7,574 bases of DNA from SIG714 sp045629725 (GTDB lineage Bacteria > Bacillota > Clostridia > Oscillospirales > CAG-272). Below the pieces are notes generated by a model, which was not told the origin of the DNA, made no database searches, and saw only the letters and a program-made list of their open reading frames with translations. The stretch lies in the NCBI GenBank assembly GCA_045629725.1, contig JAZQRT010000013.1, positions 1-7,574 on the forward strand, in the 5' to 3' direction. Shown here in pieces: positions 1 to 5,651 of the stretch. Every line of letters starts with the position of its first letter. The first letter of the stretch is position 1. The position numbers were made by a program, and so were the translations under genes.

Positions 1-1
1 G

Positions 2-1156
2 GGCGACTACATCTCTATCGACGGTTCTACCGGTAACATTTACGACGGTATCATTCCTACCGTTGATGCAGAAATCTCCGGCAACTTCGGCACCATCATG
101 GGTTGGGCAGACGAGTTCAGAACCCTTAAGGTTAGAACCAATGCAGATACTCCCACCGATGCTAAGAAGGCAAGAGAGCTTGGCGCTGAGGGTATCGGTC
201 TTTGCCGTACCGAGCACATGTTCTTTGAGGCAGACAGAATTGCGGCATTCCGCGAAATGATCTGCGCTGATACTGCTGAAGAAAGAGAAACTGCTCTTGA
301 TAAGATACTTCCCTACCAGCAGTCCGACTTCGAAAAGCTTTACGAGGCTCTTGAAGGCAACCCCGTTTGTATCAGATTCCTTGATCCTCCTCTCCATGAG
401 TTCGTTCCCACAACAGAGGAAGATATTGCGCTTCTTGCAAATGCACAGGGCAAGACAGTTGAACAGATTAAGACGATCATCGCTTCCCTCCATGAATTCA
501 ACCCCATGATGGGACACCGCGGATGCCGTCTTGCAGTAACATATCCCGAGATCGCTGCTATGCAGACAAAGGCAGTTATCCGTGCGGCTATCAATGTTCA
601 GAAGGCTCACGCTGATTGGAACGTTGTTCCCGAGATCATGATCCCTCTTGTTGGTGACGTTAAGGAGCTCAAGTACGTTAAGAGCGTTGTTGTTGCAACA
701 GCTGATGCTGAGATCGCTGCTGCCGGCGTTACACTCAAGTACGAGGTTGGTACAATGATCGAAATTCCCCGTGCATGTCTTACTGCTGATGAGATCGCTG
801 AAAACGCTGACTTCTTCTGCTTCGGTACAAACGACCTTACACAGATGACATTCGGCTTCTCACGTGATGACGCAGGTAAGTTCCTCAGCGCATACTACGA
901 TTCCAAGATCTTCGAAAACGATCCTTTTGCTAAGCTTGACCAGACAGGTGTTGGTAAGCTTATGAACATGGCTATCACTCTCGGACGTCCCGCTAACCCC
1001 AAGCTCCACGTAGGTATCTGCGGTGAGCACGGCGGTGACCCCACATCCGTTGGGTTCTGCCATAAGCTCGGTCTTGACTACGTATCTTGCTCACCCTTCC
1101 GTGTGCCGATCGCAAGACTTGCCGCTGCTCAGGCTGCTATAAAGGAATCTAAGTAA
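2..1156 (+). CDS. ppdK: Pyruvate, phosphate dikinase, C-terminal part (5' end outside window)
   Basis: The enzyme interconverts pyruvate, ATP and phosphate with PEP, AMP and pyrophosphate in the cytoplasm; in anaerobes it often works in glycolysis. The frame is open from base 2 with no start, so this is the last 384 codons of a protein that is usually about 870-880 residues. It begins at the end of the phosphohistidine swivel domain (GDYISIDGSTG) and then covers the whole PEP/pyruvate-binding TIM barrel. Visible active-site motifs are GLCRTEHMF (Arg at 206-208), IRFLDPPLHEF (Arg at 374-376), MGHRGCR, GTMIEIPRA (Glu at 761-763), FGTNDLTQM (Asn at 830-832) and GICGEHGGDP, with the catalytic Cys at 1019-1021. 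These match the known catalytic set of the Clostridium symbiosum enzyme. No frameshift is seen. Codon use is strongly biased, as in highly expressed genes. TAA is followed by a terminator at 1205-1237. PEP synthase and enzyme I share the barrel, but the sequence pattern is that of the dikinase. Confidence 0.97.
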   Translation, partial: GDYISIDGSTGNIYDGIIPTVDAEISGNFGTIMGWADEFRTLKVRTNADTPTDAKKARELGAEGIGLCRTEHMFFEADRIAAFREMICADTAEERETALDKILPYQQSDFEKLYEALEGNPVCIRFLDPPLHEFVPTTEEDIALLANAQGKTVEQIKTIIASLHEFNPMMGHRGCRLAVTYPEIAAMQTKAVIRAAINVQKAHADWNVVPEIMIPLVGDVKELKYVKSVVVATADAEIAAAGVTLKYEVGTMIEIPRACLTADEIAENADFFCFGTNDLTQMTFGFSRDDAGKFLSAYYDSKIFENDPFAKLDQTGVGKLMNMAITLGRPANPKLHVGICGEHGGDPTSVGFCHKLGLDYVSCSPFRVPIARLAAAQAAIKESK

Positions 1157-1170
1157 TTAGATTTTGTTGT

Positions 1171-1192
1171 GACAGGCGTCCTCGACTGTCCG
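1171..1192 (+). repeat. Copy 1 of a 22-base dispersed hairpin element
   Basis: This stretch, with core GACAGGCGTCCTCGA, matches the reverse complement of 2624-2645 at 21 of 22 positions; the only difference is C versus T at base 1186. It can fold on itself: GACAG pairs with CTGTC, then a G-A mismatch, two more CG pairs, and a TCCT loop. It lies 14 bases after the dikinase stop and before the terminator, so it would be in the 3' untranslated part of that mRNA. The match is seen directly; calling it a mobile or dispersed element is inference from two copies. Confidence 0.7.
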
Positions 1193-1204
1193 TTATATAG
1201 CAAA

Positions 1205-1237
1205 ATATCCGTCCGAAAATCGGGCGGATATTTTTTT
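1205..1237 (+). terminator. Intrinsic terminator of the dikinase gene
   Basis: A 12-bp stem (1205-1216 with 1220-1231, one G-T pair) closes a three-base AAA loop and is followed by a run of T through 1237. Three further A-T pairs can extend the stem outward. It lies about 50 bases after the dikinase stop codon, with the repeat element between them. Confidence 0.9.
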
Positions 1238-1245
1238 AAAAATAC

Positions 1246-1273
1246 TTGTTTTATTGAAAAAGTGTGATATAAT
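1246..1273 (+). promoter_or_regulatory. Sigma-A-type promoter of the rhodanese lipoprotein gene
   Basis: TTGTTT (1246-1251) and a perfect TATAAT (1268-1273) are separated by 16 bases. The -10 box is preceded by TG with a one-base gap (1265-1267), giving an extended -10. It lies just after the upstream terminator, so the rhodanese gene probably has its own transcript with a short leader of about 40 bases. Confidence 0.7.
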
Positions 1274-1321
1274 ACAAATGTAAAAACGCTCTGTAAATTC
1301 GATATTTAAAAGGAGTAATTT

Positions 1322-1798
1322 ATGAAAAAGAATTTAATTCTTTGCATTGTGATCCTCATGTTTTTGCTCGTTTCCTGTCAAAATACGCAAGAAACCTTAA
1401 CGCCAAATATAACTCCGACACCTGTCACCACGACACCCGAAATCACCATGACGCCTACTTTCCCCGTCACGACCGCCCCTGCGACACCCACATACCGTCA
1501 GATCACAGGTAAGGAAGCCAAGGAAATGATGGACACCCTTGAGGACTGTATAATTCTCGACGTGAGGACCGAGCAGGAATTCAAAATGGGACATATCCCC
1601 GGCGCAAAGCTCATTCCCGTTGAGGTCATTACCGAAAAAGCTCCTTCCGAGCTTACGGACAAAAGCGCCGTTATCCTCGTTTACTGCCGAAGCGGTAACC
1701 GCAGTAAAACAGCGTCCCAAGCTCTTGCCGAAATGGGCTACACAAATGTTTATGAATTCGGCGGCATTACCACTTGGGAATATGAGATAACCTATTAA
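1322..1798 (+). CDS. Rhodanese-domain lipoprotein
   Basis: This 158-residue protein is predicted to be lipid-anchored on the outer face of the membrane. A basic, hydrophobic signal peptide (residues 1-18) ends in the lipobox LVSC, with Cys19 the lipidation site. Residues about 21-57 form a Thr/Pro-rich, probably extended, spacer. Residues about 58-158 are one rhodanese domain: ILDVRTEQEF, GHIPGAKLIPV, then the active-site loop YCRSGNRS with catalytic Cys122, and GYTNVYEFGGITTW at the end. Single rhodanese domains bind sulfur as a persulfide or handle small oxyanions; the substrate cannot be told from sequence. The start ATG has AAAAGGAG (1308-1315) six bases upstream. The gene is monocistronic, with a promoter at 1246-1273 and a terminator at 1802-1839. 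The convergent neighbour gives no functional clue. Confidence 0.92.
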   Translation: MKKNLILCIVILMFLLVSCQNTQETLTPNITPTPVTTTPEITMTPTFPVTTAPATPTYRQITGKEAKEMMDTLEDCIILDVRTEQEFKMGHIPGAKLIPVEVITEKAPSELTDKSAVILVYCRSGNRSKTASQALAEMGYTNVYEFGGITTWEYEITY

Positions 1799-1801
1799 AA
1801 C

Positions 1802-1839
1802 AAATCGGCAGAGAAAATAACCTCTCTGCCGATTTTATT
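1802..1839 (+). terminator. Intrinsic terminator between convergent genes, probably bidirectional
   Basis: A perfect 13-bp stem (1802-1814 with 1823-1835) has an eight-base loop and leads into TTTTATT on the plus strand. Read on the minus strand it is followed by GTTTTA, so it could also end the transcript of the convergent YqhQ gene, whose stop lies about 45 bases away. The plus-strand role is clear; the minus-strand role is inferred. Confidence 0.88.
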
Positions 1840-1882
1840 CCTTATAAAAAGATACCTGATCTATCGGTAATTTTAATTTCTC

Positions 1883-3013
1883 TCACCACTTGTCGCTTCC
1901 GTCATCGGGAATGACCTTTTTGAGAGCTGCGATCGCACACTCGATCATGCCGTCCTCCGGCTCCTTTGTAGAAATTCTCTGCATCCATTTACCGGGTGCT
2001 GAGATGATCCTCACAAAAGCATTGTCATGGCGTCCCGCGAACTTGATAACCTCATAACCAAGACCGACTGTAATAGGAAGAAGAAGTATCTTCACTGCCG
2101 CAAGGAGGAGGTTATTTATAATTTTAAACTCGGAAACGTGGAACTCGGGAATAAATATTCCAACGAATATACCTATTATAAGCATAATGATAAGGAATGA
2201 CGTTCCGCAACGGGGATGAAAACGGCTCTGCTTTCTTACGTTTTCAACGGTAAGCTCAAGTCCCTTTTCGTAACAGAAGATCGTCATATGCTCTGCCCCG
2301 TGGTACATAAAAGTACGCTTTATATCCTTCATAAATGAAACGAAATACATATAAAGCACGAACAGAACGATTTTGATAACACCCTCAAAGGAACGCTTTG
2401 CAATTATATAGGACATGGTTCCGTCATCAGTATAACCAAGCAATCCGTTGAAAACGAGGTCAAAAAGATATGCGGGAAGAAAAACAAAAAGTCCGATACA
2501 CAGTACAACACCAAGCACTATTCCGATGATCGACGCCGCAGCAATAAGCGCCGTGTCATTTGACTTTTTCTTTTCGTCCGTCTTTTCCTCGGGAGTTATA
2601 AGCTTTTCTGCATCTGTCTTTTCCGGACAATCGAGGACGCCTGTCCCTGCATTATTTTCCTCGGAGGGAGCTTTATCCGCCTTCTTTTTCTTTTTATCCG
2701 CAGGCTCCTCATCCTCAAGACCTGCTATTTCAGCCGAACGAAGAAGACACTTTATACCGAGTGCGTATGAACCGATAAGTCCGAAAACTCCGCGTATTAT
2801 GGGAAGCCTTGAAAACTTTTTCAAAAAGCTGTTCTTTTCGGTTTTATTTTCCCATTCCTCAATAACTATCTGTCCCTCGGGATCACGCACAGCCATCGCT
2901 GTTTTCTGAGGGCCCTTCATCATAATACCCTCAATAAGTGCTTGGCCTCCGATGGAGGTCTTTCTTATGTTACAAGACTCTGCACCGTTTTGTTTTATAT
3001 TATTATTAGACAT
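1883..3013 (-). CDS. yqhQ: YqhQ/DUF1385 family membrane protein
   Basis: This 376-residue protein belongs to the DUF1385 family (B. subtilis YqhQ, annotated as a predicted metal-dependent enzyme; molecular role not established). The N-terminal family signature GGQALIEGIMMKGP lies at residues 22-35. Membrane segments are at about 154-180, 210-227, 272-291 and 297-318. Conserved HGAEH (238-242) and HPRCGTSF (266-273) look like candidate metal ligands; that is inference. It is longer than the usual ~310-320 residues mainly because of a Lys/Glu/Asp-rich linker at about 99-152, which contains GTGVLDCP encoded by the repeat at 2624-2645. The start ATG has GGAAGGA (3019-3025) five bases upstream. 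In many Clostridia this gene sits between rpmE and prmC; here it stands alone, divergent from the XRE regulator and convergent with the rhodanese gene. Confidence 0.93.
   Translation of the reverse strand: MSNNNIKQNGAESCNIRKTSIGGQALIEGIMMKGPQKTAMAVRDPEGQIVIEEWENKTEKNSFLKKFSRLPIIRGVFGLIGSYALGIKCLLRSAEIAGLEDEEPADKKKKKADKAPSEENNAGTGVLDCPEKTDAEKLITPEEKTDEKKKSNDTALIAAASIIGIVLGVVLCIGLFVFLPAYLFDLVFNGLLGYTDDGTMSYIIAKRSFEGVIKIVLFVLYMYFVSFMKDIKRTFMYHGAEHMTIFCYEKGLELTVENVRKQSRFHPRCGTSFLIIMLIIGIFVGIFIPEFHVSEFKIINNLLLAAVKILLLPITVGLGYEVIKFAGRHDNAFVRIISAPGKWMQRISTKEPEDGMIECAIAALKKVIPDDGSDKW
2624..2645 (-). repeat. Copy 2 of the 22-base dispersed element, in frame inside yqhQ
   Basis: On the minus strand this matches 1171-1192 at 21 of 22 positions. 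It falls within codons for TGVLDCP (residues 124-130) in the charged linker of the YqhQ protein, a place where inserted residues should be tolerated. The outer arms (GGACA with TGTCC) can still pair. The segment stands out from the surrounding Lys/Glu/Asp-rich sequence by being uncharged in part and containing a Cys. Whether it arrived by insertion is inferred. Confidence 0.7.
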
Positions 3014-3018
3014 AATTA

Positions 3019-3025
3019 TCCTTCC
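3019..3025 (-). promoter_or_regulatory. Ribosome binding site of yqhQ
   Basis: GGAAGGA on the minus strand ends five bases before the ATG whose A is at 3013. It supports that start for the YqhQ protein. Confidence 0.75.
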
Positions 3026-3101
3026 AAAAATTTAATCATTTTTTAAATTTTAAACTAAATTTATTACATTAGTATGAACTTCCTTAAATTTTATTTTTTT
3101 C

Positions 3102-3130
3102 TTGCATTTTTTTTTGATGTATGGTAAAAT
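3102..3130 (+). promoter_or_regulatory. Sigma-A-type promoter of the XRE regulator gene
   Basis: TTGCAT (3102-3107) and TAAAAT (3125-3130) are separated by the ideal 17 bases, with TG one base before the -10 box (3122-3123). The spacer starts with a T run: nine T in all at 3107-3115, counting the last base of the -35 box. It lies close to the start codon, giving a leader of about 20 bases. Confidence 0.7.
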
Positions 3131-3140
3131 AAATAAAATA

Positions 3141-3146
3141 GGAAGG
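3141..3146 (+). promoter_or_regulatory. Ribosome binding site that sets the XRE start at 3155
   Basis: GGAAGG ends eight bases before ATG 3155. An in-frame GTG at 3146 overlaps this site and would need a binding site further upstream, which is absent. The ATG is therefore the better start. Confidence 0.8.
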
Positions 3147-3154
3147 TGTTTAAC

Positions 3155-4024
3155 ATGGACGTAGGAAAAAAAATAAAACAAATAAGAATATACAAAAAAA
3201 TGACTCAAGCAGAGCTTTCAGAAGGTATCATCACAAGAAATATGCTTTCTGCCATAGAAACTTCAAAAGCCCTGCCCTCCTTGACGGTGTTGAGGATGCT
3301 GTCCGACCGCCTTGGCGTATCATGCGACATACTTCTTTCCGATGATGAGCTTGATCTTCAAGGAACCATCGCGCTTAAGAAAAAAATGCCACAGCTGAAA
3401 AAGCTTTTCTACTCAAAAAAATACAAGGAGCTTTACGATCTCTTAACGGAATTTGAGAATGTAGACGATTTGGAGATAGCTTACATGATGGCTGTAACCT
3501 CCTTCCACTTGGCAATTGATGCTTTTTACGAGGGTAACTCGGCGGAATGTCGAAAATTTATATCAAAATCCGAAAAATTCTTTTCTGATTCCGGCTTTGC
3601 TCCGGGTGTTTCTTACTGTAATTTATTTAACAGGATATCTCAAAGCGTTTTTTCAGAAGCTATACCGTCCCTCGCTGAGTGCGTAGGAAACGACACACAT
3701 TTACCGGAGTTATTCTTTTATGTGTATATCGTTAAGCTGATAAAAAGCGGACAGGAGGATAAAGCAGCAGACGTTTACGACTCTGTAAAATTCACTTACG
3801 ATCCTCTCAGATATCACATCAATTCCCTTTTTGCCGCATCAAAATTTAACATAAGCCGTGCAAAGGAATTGCTTATTGAGTTGATAGATCAAAATCCGAA
3901 TATTCCCGTACCCTTCAAAAAAATGATCTATAACGAGCTTGAGCATTACTGCACAGTTACAGGAGATTACAAGAAGGCTTACGAGTGTGCCGTAGAAAAA
4001 AATAACATGGCTAAGATTGTTTAA
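3155..4024 (+). CDS. XRE-family regulator with helical TPR-like C-terminal part
   Basis: This is a 289-residue predicted cytoplasmic DNA-binding regulator. Residues about 3-62 form a Cro/C1-type helix-turn-helix: MTQAELSEGIITRNMLSAIE contains the turn and recognition helix, followed by the PSLTVLRMLSDRLGV helices. Residues about 75-289 are alpha-helical and read like degenerate TPR repeats (LKKLFYSKKYKELYDLL, KAADVYDSV, DYKKAYECAVEKNNM). This layout and length resemble the Rgg/PlcR/PrgX group of peptide-sensing regulators, but the resemblance is architectural only and the ligand is unknown. ATG 3155 is chosen from the ribosome binding site at 3141-3146. No terminator follows the stop, so transcripts may run into the decarboxylase operon. 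It could regulate itself, yqhQ or that operon; the sequence does not decide. The coding sequence is more AT-rich than its neighbours. Confidence 0.85.
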   Translation: MDVGKKIKQIRIYKKMTQAELSEGIITRNMLSAIETSKALPSLTVLRMLSDRLGVSCDILLSDDELDLQGTIALKKKMPQLKKLFYSKKYKELYDLLTEFENVDDLEIAYMMAVTSFHLAIDAFYEGNSAECRKFISKSEKFFSDSGFAPGVSYCNLFNRISQSVFSEAIPSLAECVGNDTHLPELFFYVYIVKLIKSGQEDKAADVYDSVKFTYDPLRYHINSLFAASKFNISRAKELLIELIDQNPNIPVPFKKMIYNELEHYCTVTGDYKKAYECAVEKNNMAKIV

Positions 4025-4061
4025 TAAATGTTAAATTATTTTAAACTGTATAAAATAACTA

Positions 4062-4090
4062 TTGAAAATTTTGTCAATTTATATTAAAAT
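4062..4090 (+). promoter_or_regulatory. Candidate promoter of the decarboxylase operon
   Basis: TTGAAA (4062-4067) and TAAAAT (4085-4090) have a 17-base spacing. The region is AT-rich, so chance matches are likely. A second TATAAT at 4182-4187 has its best -35 (TTGACG, 4156-4161) 20 bases away, which is too far to favour it. Confidence 0.45.
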
Positions 4091-4205
4091 AATGTTTGAA
4101 TGATTTAGTTTTATAAGGCGAAAATTGTTCATCACAGAAAAATGATCGGCTTGTTTTGACGGCAACCAGAATCAGCCTTTTTATAATAATTATTTGTTGT
4201 CGGGA

Positions 4206-4211
4206 ACGGAG
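4206..4211 (+). promoter_or_regulatory. Ribosome binding site that sets the alpha-subunit start at 4218
   Basis: ACGGAG ends six bases before ATG 4218. In-frame TTG codons at 4194 and 4197 have no purine-rich site before them and would add eight residues unlike the family's N-terminus. Confidence 0.75.
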
Positions 4212-4217
4212 AACTGT

Positions 4218-5636
4218 ATGGAGATAATCAAACAGAAAACTCTTGGCGAGTACGAAGCACAGCTCAACTGCGAAAGCAACGCTTATGCGAGAATCGCCAC
4301 ACTTTTTGATGCAGGAACATTTGTTGAGCTTGGCAAGTTTGTTAAGCACGAAGCAGGTGAGTTCGGCGGAGAAAATTGTGACTTTGAAGGCGTTGTTACA
4401 GGATATGGCGCAGTTGACGGAAAGCTTGTCTTCGTTTATTCACAGGACTTTTCAAGAATGAAGGGTGCTGTTGGCACAGCACACGCAAAAAAAATTGCCA
4501 AGGTATATGACATGGCAATCAAATCCGGTGCACCTGTTGTTGGAATCATTGACACAGCGGGAGCAAAAATTGCTGAGGGCGTTGGTGCGCTTTCAGGTTA
4601 TGGTGAAATTATGAGTGCAGCCGCTAAGGCTTCCGGTGTTATTCCTCAGATCGCAGTAGTTTGCGGAATTTGCTCCGGTGCTATGGCAGTTGTTGCTTCT
4701 ATGGCAGATTTCACTATCGGCGCAAAGAATGAAGGAAAGTTCTTTATCGCTCCTCCTTTCAATCTTGGTGACAAATCCGGCACTATTGAGCTTGGTGCAA
4801 AGAACGGTTCTGTTTCCATCGTTGAAGCAAACGACAAGGACGCGGTTAAGACCGCTAAAAAGCTTATTGCATACCTTCCCTCCAATAATGCCGAAGGAAC
4901 TGCATACAATGAAACAGCGGACGAAGCTACAAGAGAAACTGCAGGCTCCACCGCTTCTGAGATCGCAGAAAGCACGCTTGACTGCGGCTCTGCAATTAAG
5001 GTTATGGCTGATTACGGCGCACCCGTTGCGGCTTATATCGGCTCTGTAAACGGAATTTCAACAGGCGTTATCGCAGTTGACGGAAAGCTTACACCTGCGG
5101 GTGCAAGAAAAGCTGCAAAGTTCCTTTCCTTCTGCGACAACTTCTCAATTCCCACTCTCACATTCGTTGACTGCGAAGGCTTTGAATACTCTGCAGAAAA
5201 CGAAAAGACACCCTTTGCTTCCGAGCTTTCCAAGCTTGCGATGGTATACGCATCATCCACAAACGCTAAGGTAACTGTTGTTACAGGCTCTGCAATCGGT
5301 TCTGCTTTCACACTTCTCGGCTCCAAGGCTCTTGGCGCTGACGTGGCTCTTGCAACAAAGGATGCTAAGATCGCCGCTCTCACAACAGAGGCTGCTCTTG
5401 AGTTTATTTACTCCGACAAGATCTACGGAACAGAAAACGCTCTTGAAAACAAGGAAAACTTCAAGAAGGAATGGGAAACAAAGGTTGCTTCTCCCGTTGC
5501 TGCTGCAAGAAACGGTGACGTTGACGACGTTGTTGAAACAGCTGCTATCCGCGGTGCTGTTGCTTCCGCTCTTGAAATGCTTTCCACAAAGGCAACTAAG
5601 TCACCTTACAGAAAACACGGCAATATGCCTCTTTAA
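4218..5636 (+). CDS. mmdA: Carboxyltransferase (alpha) subunit of a biotin-dependent sodium-pump decarboxylase, MmdA-like, divergent
   Basis: In this family the alpha subunit moves a carboxyl group from an acyl-CoA (methylmalonyl-CoA in MmdA) to biotin on the carrier protein. The 472 residues form two crotonase-like halves. The N-half has YSQDFSRMKGAVGTAHAKKI (74-93), IDTAGAKIAEGV (111-122) and CGICSGAMAVV (149-159); the C-half has KFLSFCDNFSIPTLTFVD (301-318), VVTGSAIGSAF (354-364) and the family ending KHGNMPL. Relatives usually have DSGGARIQEGV, a GPCAGGA-type loop and AYGGAY at the matching places, so both oxyanion-hole loops are altered. It is also shorter than the usual ~510 residues, apparently mostly between residues 225 and 260. 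It heads an operon with the small membrane subunit, biotin carrier and beta subunit. That supports a working decarboxylase, but substrate identity is uncertain; other acyl-CoA substrates, such as glutaconyl-CoA, or a 2-oxoacid are possible. Confidence 0.85.
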   Translation: MEIIKQKTLGEYEAQLNCESNAYARIATLFDAGTFVELGKFVKHEAGEFGGENCDFEGVVTGYGAVDGKLVFVYSQDFSRMKGAVGTAHAKKIAKVYDMAIKSGAPVVGIIDTAGAKIAEGVGALSGYGEIMSAAAKASGVIPQIAVVCGICSGAMAVVASMADFTIGAKNEGKFFIAPPFNLGDKSGTIELGAKNGSVSIVEANDKDAVKTAKKLIAYLPSNNAEGTAYNETADEATRETAGSTASEIAESTLDCGSAIKVMADYGAPVAAYIGSVNGISTGVIAVDGKLTPAGARKAAKFLSFCDNFSIPTLTFVDCEGFEYSAENEKTPFASELSKLAMVYASSTNAKVTVVTGSAIGSAFTLLGSKALGADVALATKDAKIAALTTEAALEFIYSDKIYGTENALENKENFKKEWETKVASPVAAARNGDVDDVVETAAIRGAVASALEMLSTKATKSPYRKHGNMPL

Positions 5637-5639
5637 TCC

Positions 5640-5645
5640 GAGGTG
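5640..5645 (+). promoter_or_regulatory. Ribosome binding site that sets the OadG-type start at 5652
   Basis: GAGGTG starts three bases after the alpha-subunit stop and ends six bases before ATG 5652. A GTG at 5643 lies within this site and so is not a credible start. Confidence 0.75.
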
Positions 5646-5651
5646 AATAAA

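Larger units (their letters stand above)
3014..3154. other. Divergent AT-rich intergenic region
   Basis: These 141 bases separate the start codons of yqhQ (minus) and the XRE gene (plus). They hold a good plus-strand promoter (3102-3130) and both ribosome binding sites. No equally clear minus-strand promoter is seen; a weak TTTAAG with TAATAA at a 16-base spacing, on the minus strand, is the best candidate. Several AAATTTTA-type blocks occur, but base composition alone could explain them, so no operator is called. Confidence 0.5.
4025..4217 (+). other. Leader region upstream of the decarboxylase operon
   Basis: These 193 bases contain no supported gene. An AT-only inverted repeat near 4019-4046 (GTTTAA with TTAAAC) lacks a following T run and is not a convincing terminator. 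A likely promoter lies at 4062-4090, leaving a leader of about 120 bases before the first start codon. GGCT (4148-4151) and AGCC followed by TTTTT (near 4180) could form only a weak hairpin. I recognise no riboswitch class. Confidence 0.5.

Noticed and set aside
2448..2909. A 153-codon open frame on the plus strand opposite yqhQ
   Set aside because: It lies wholly within the well-supported minus-strand gene, is rich in Ser/Phe/Pro as expected from the complement of Lys/Glu codons, and has no recognisable domain.
4019..4046. AT-only inverted repeat after the XRE gene as its terminator
   Set aside because: The stem has almost no GC pairs, contains a bulge, and is not followed by a T run.
4028..4087. 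A 19-codon open frame just after the XRE gene (MLNYFKLYKITIENFVNLY), considered as a signalling peptide for the regulator
   Set aside because: It has no ribosome binding site, overlaps the likely operon promoter, has no secretion signal, and its composition is what AT-rich DNA gives by chance.
4148..4185. GGCT and AGCC followed by TTTTT as a transcription attenuator
   Set aside because: Only four pairs close a loop of more than 20 bases, which is too weak to call a terminator.
4646..5383. Long antisense and alternative-frame open frames across the alpha-subunit gene
   Set aside because: They arise from the biased codon use of the real gene and show no domain or ribosome binding site.
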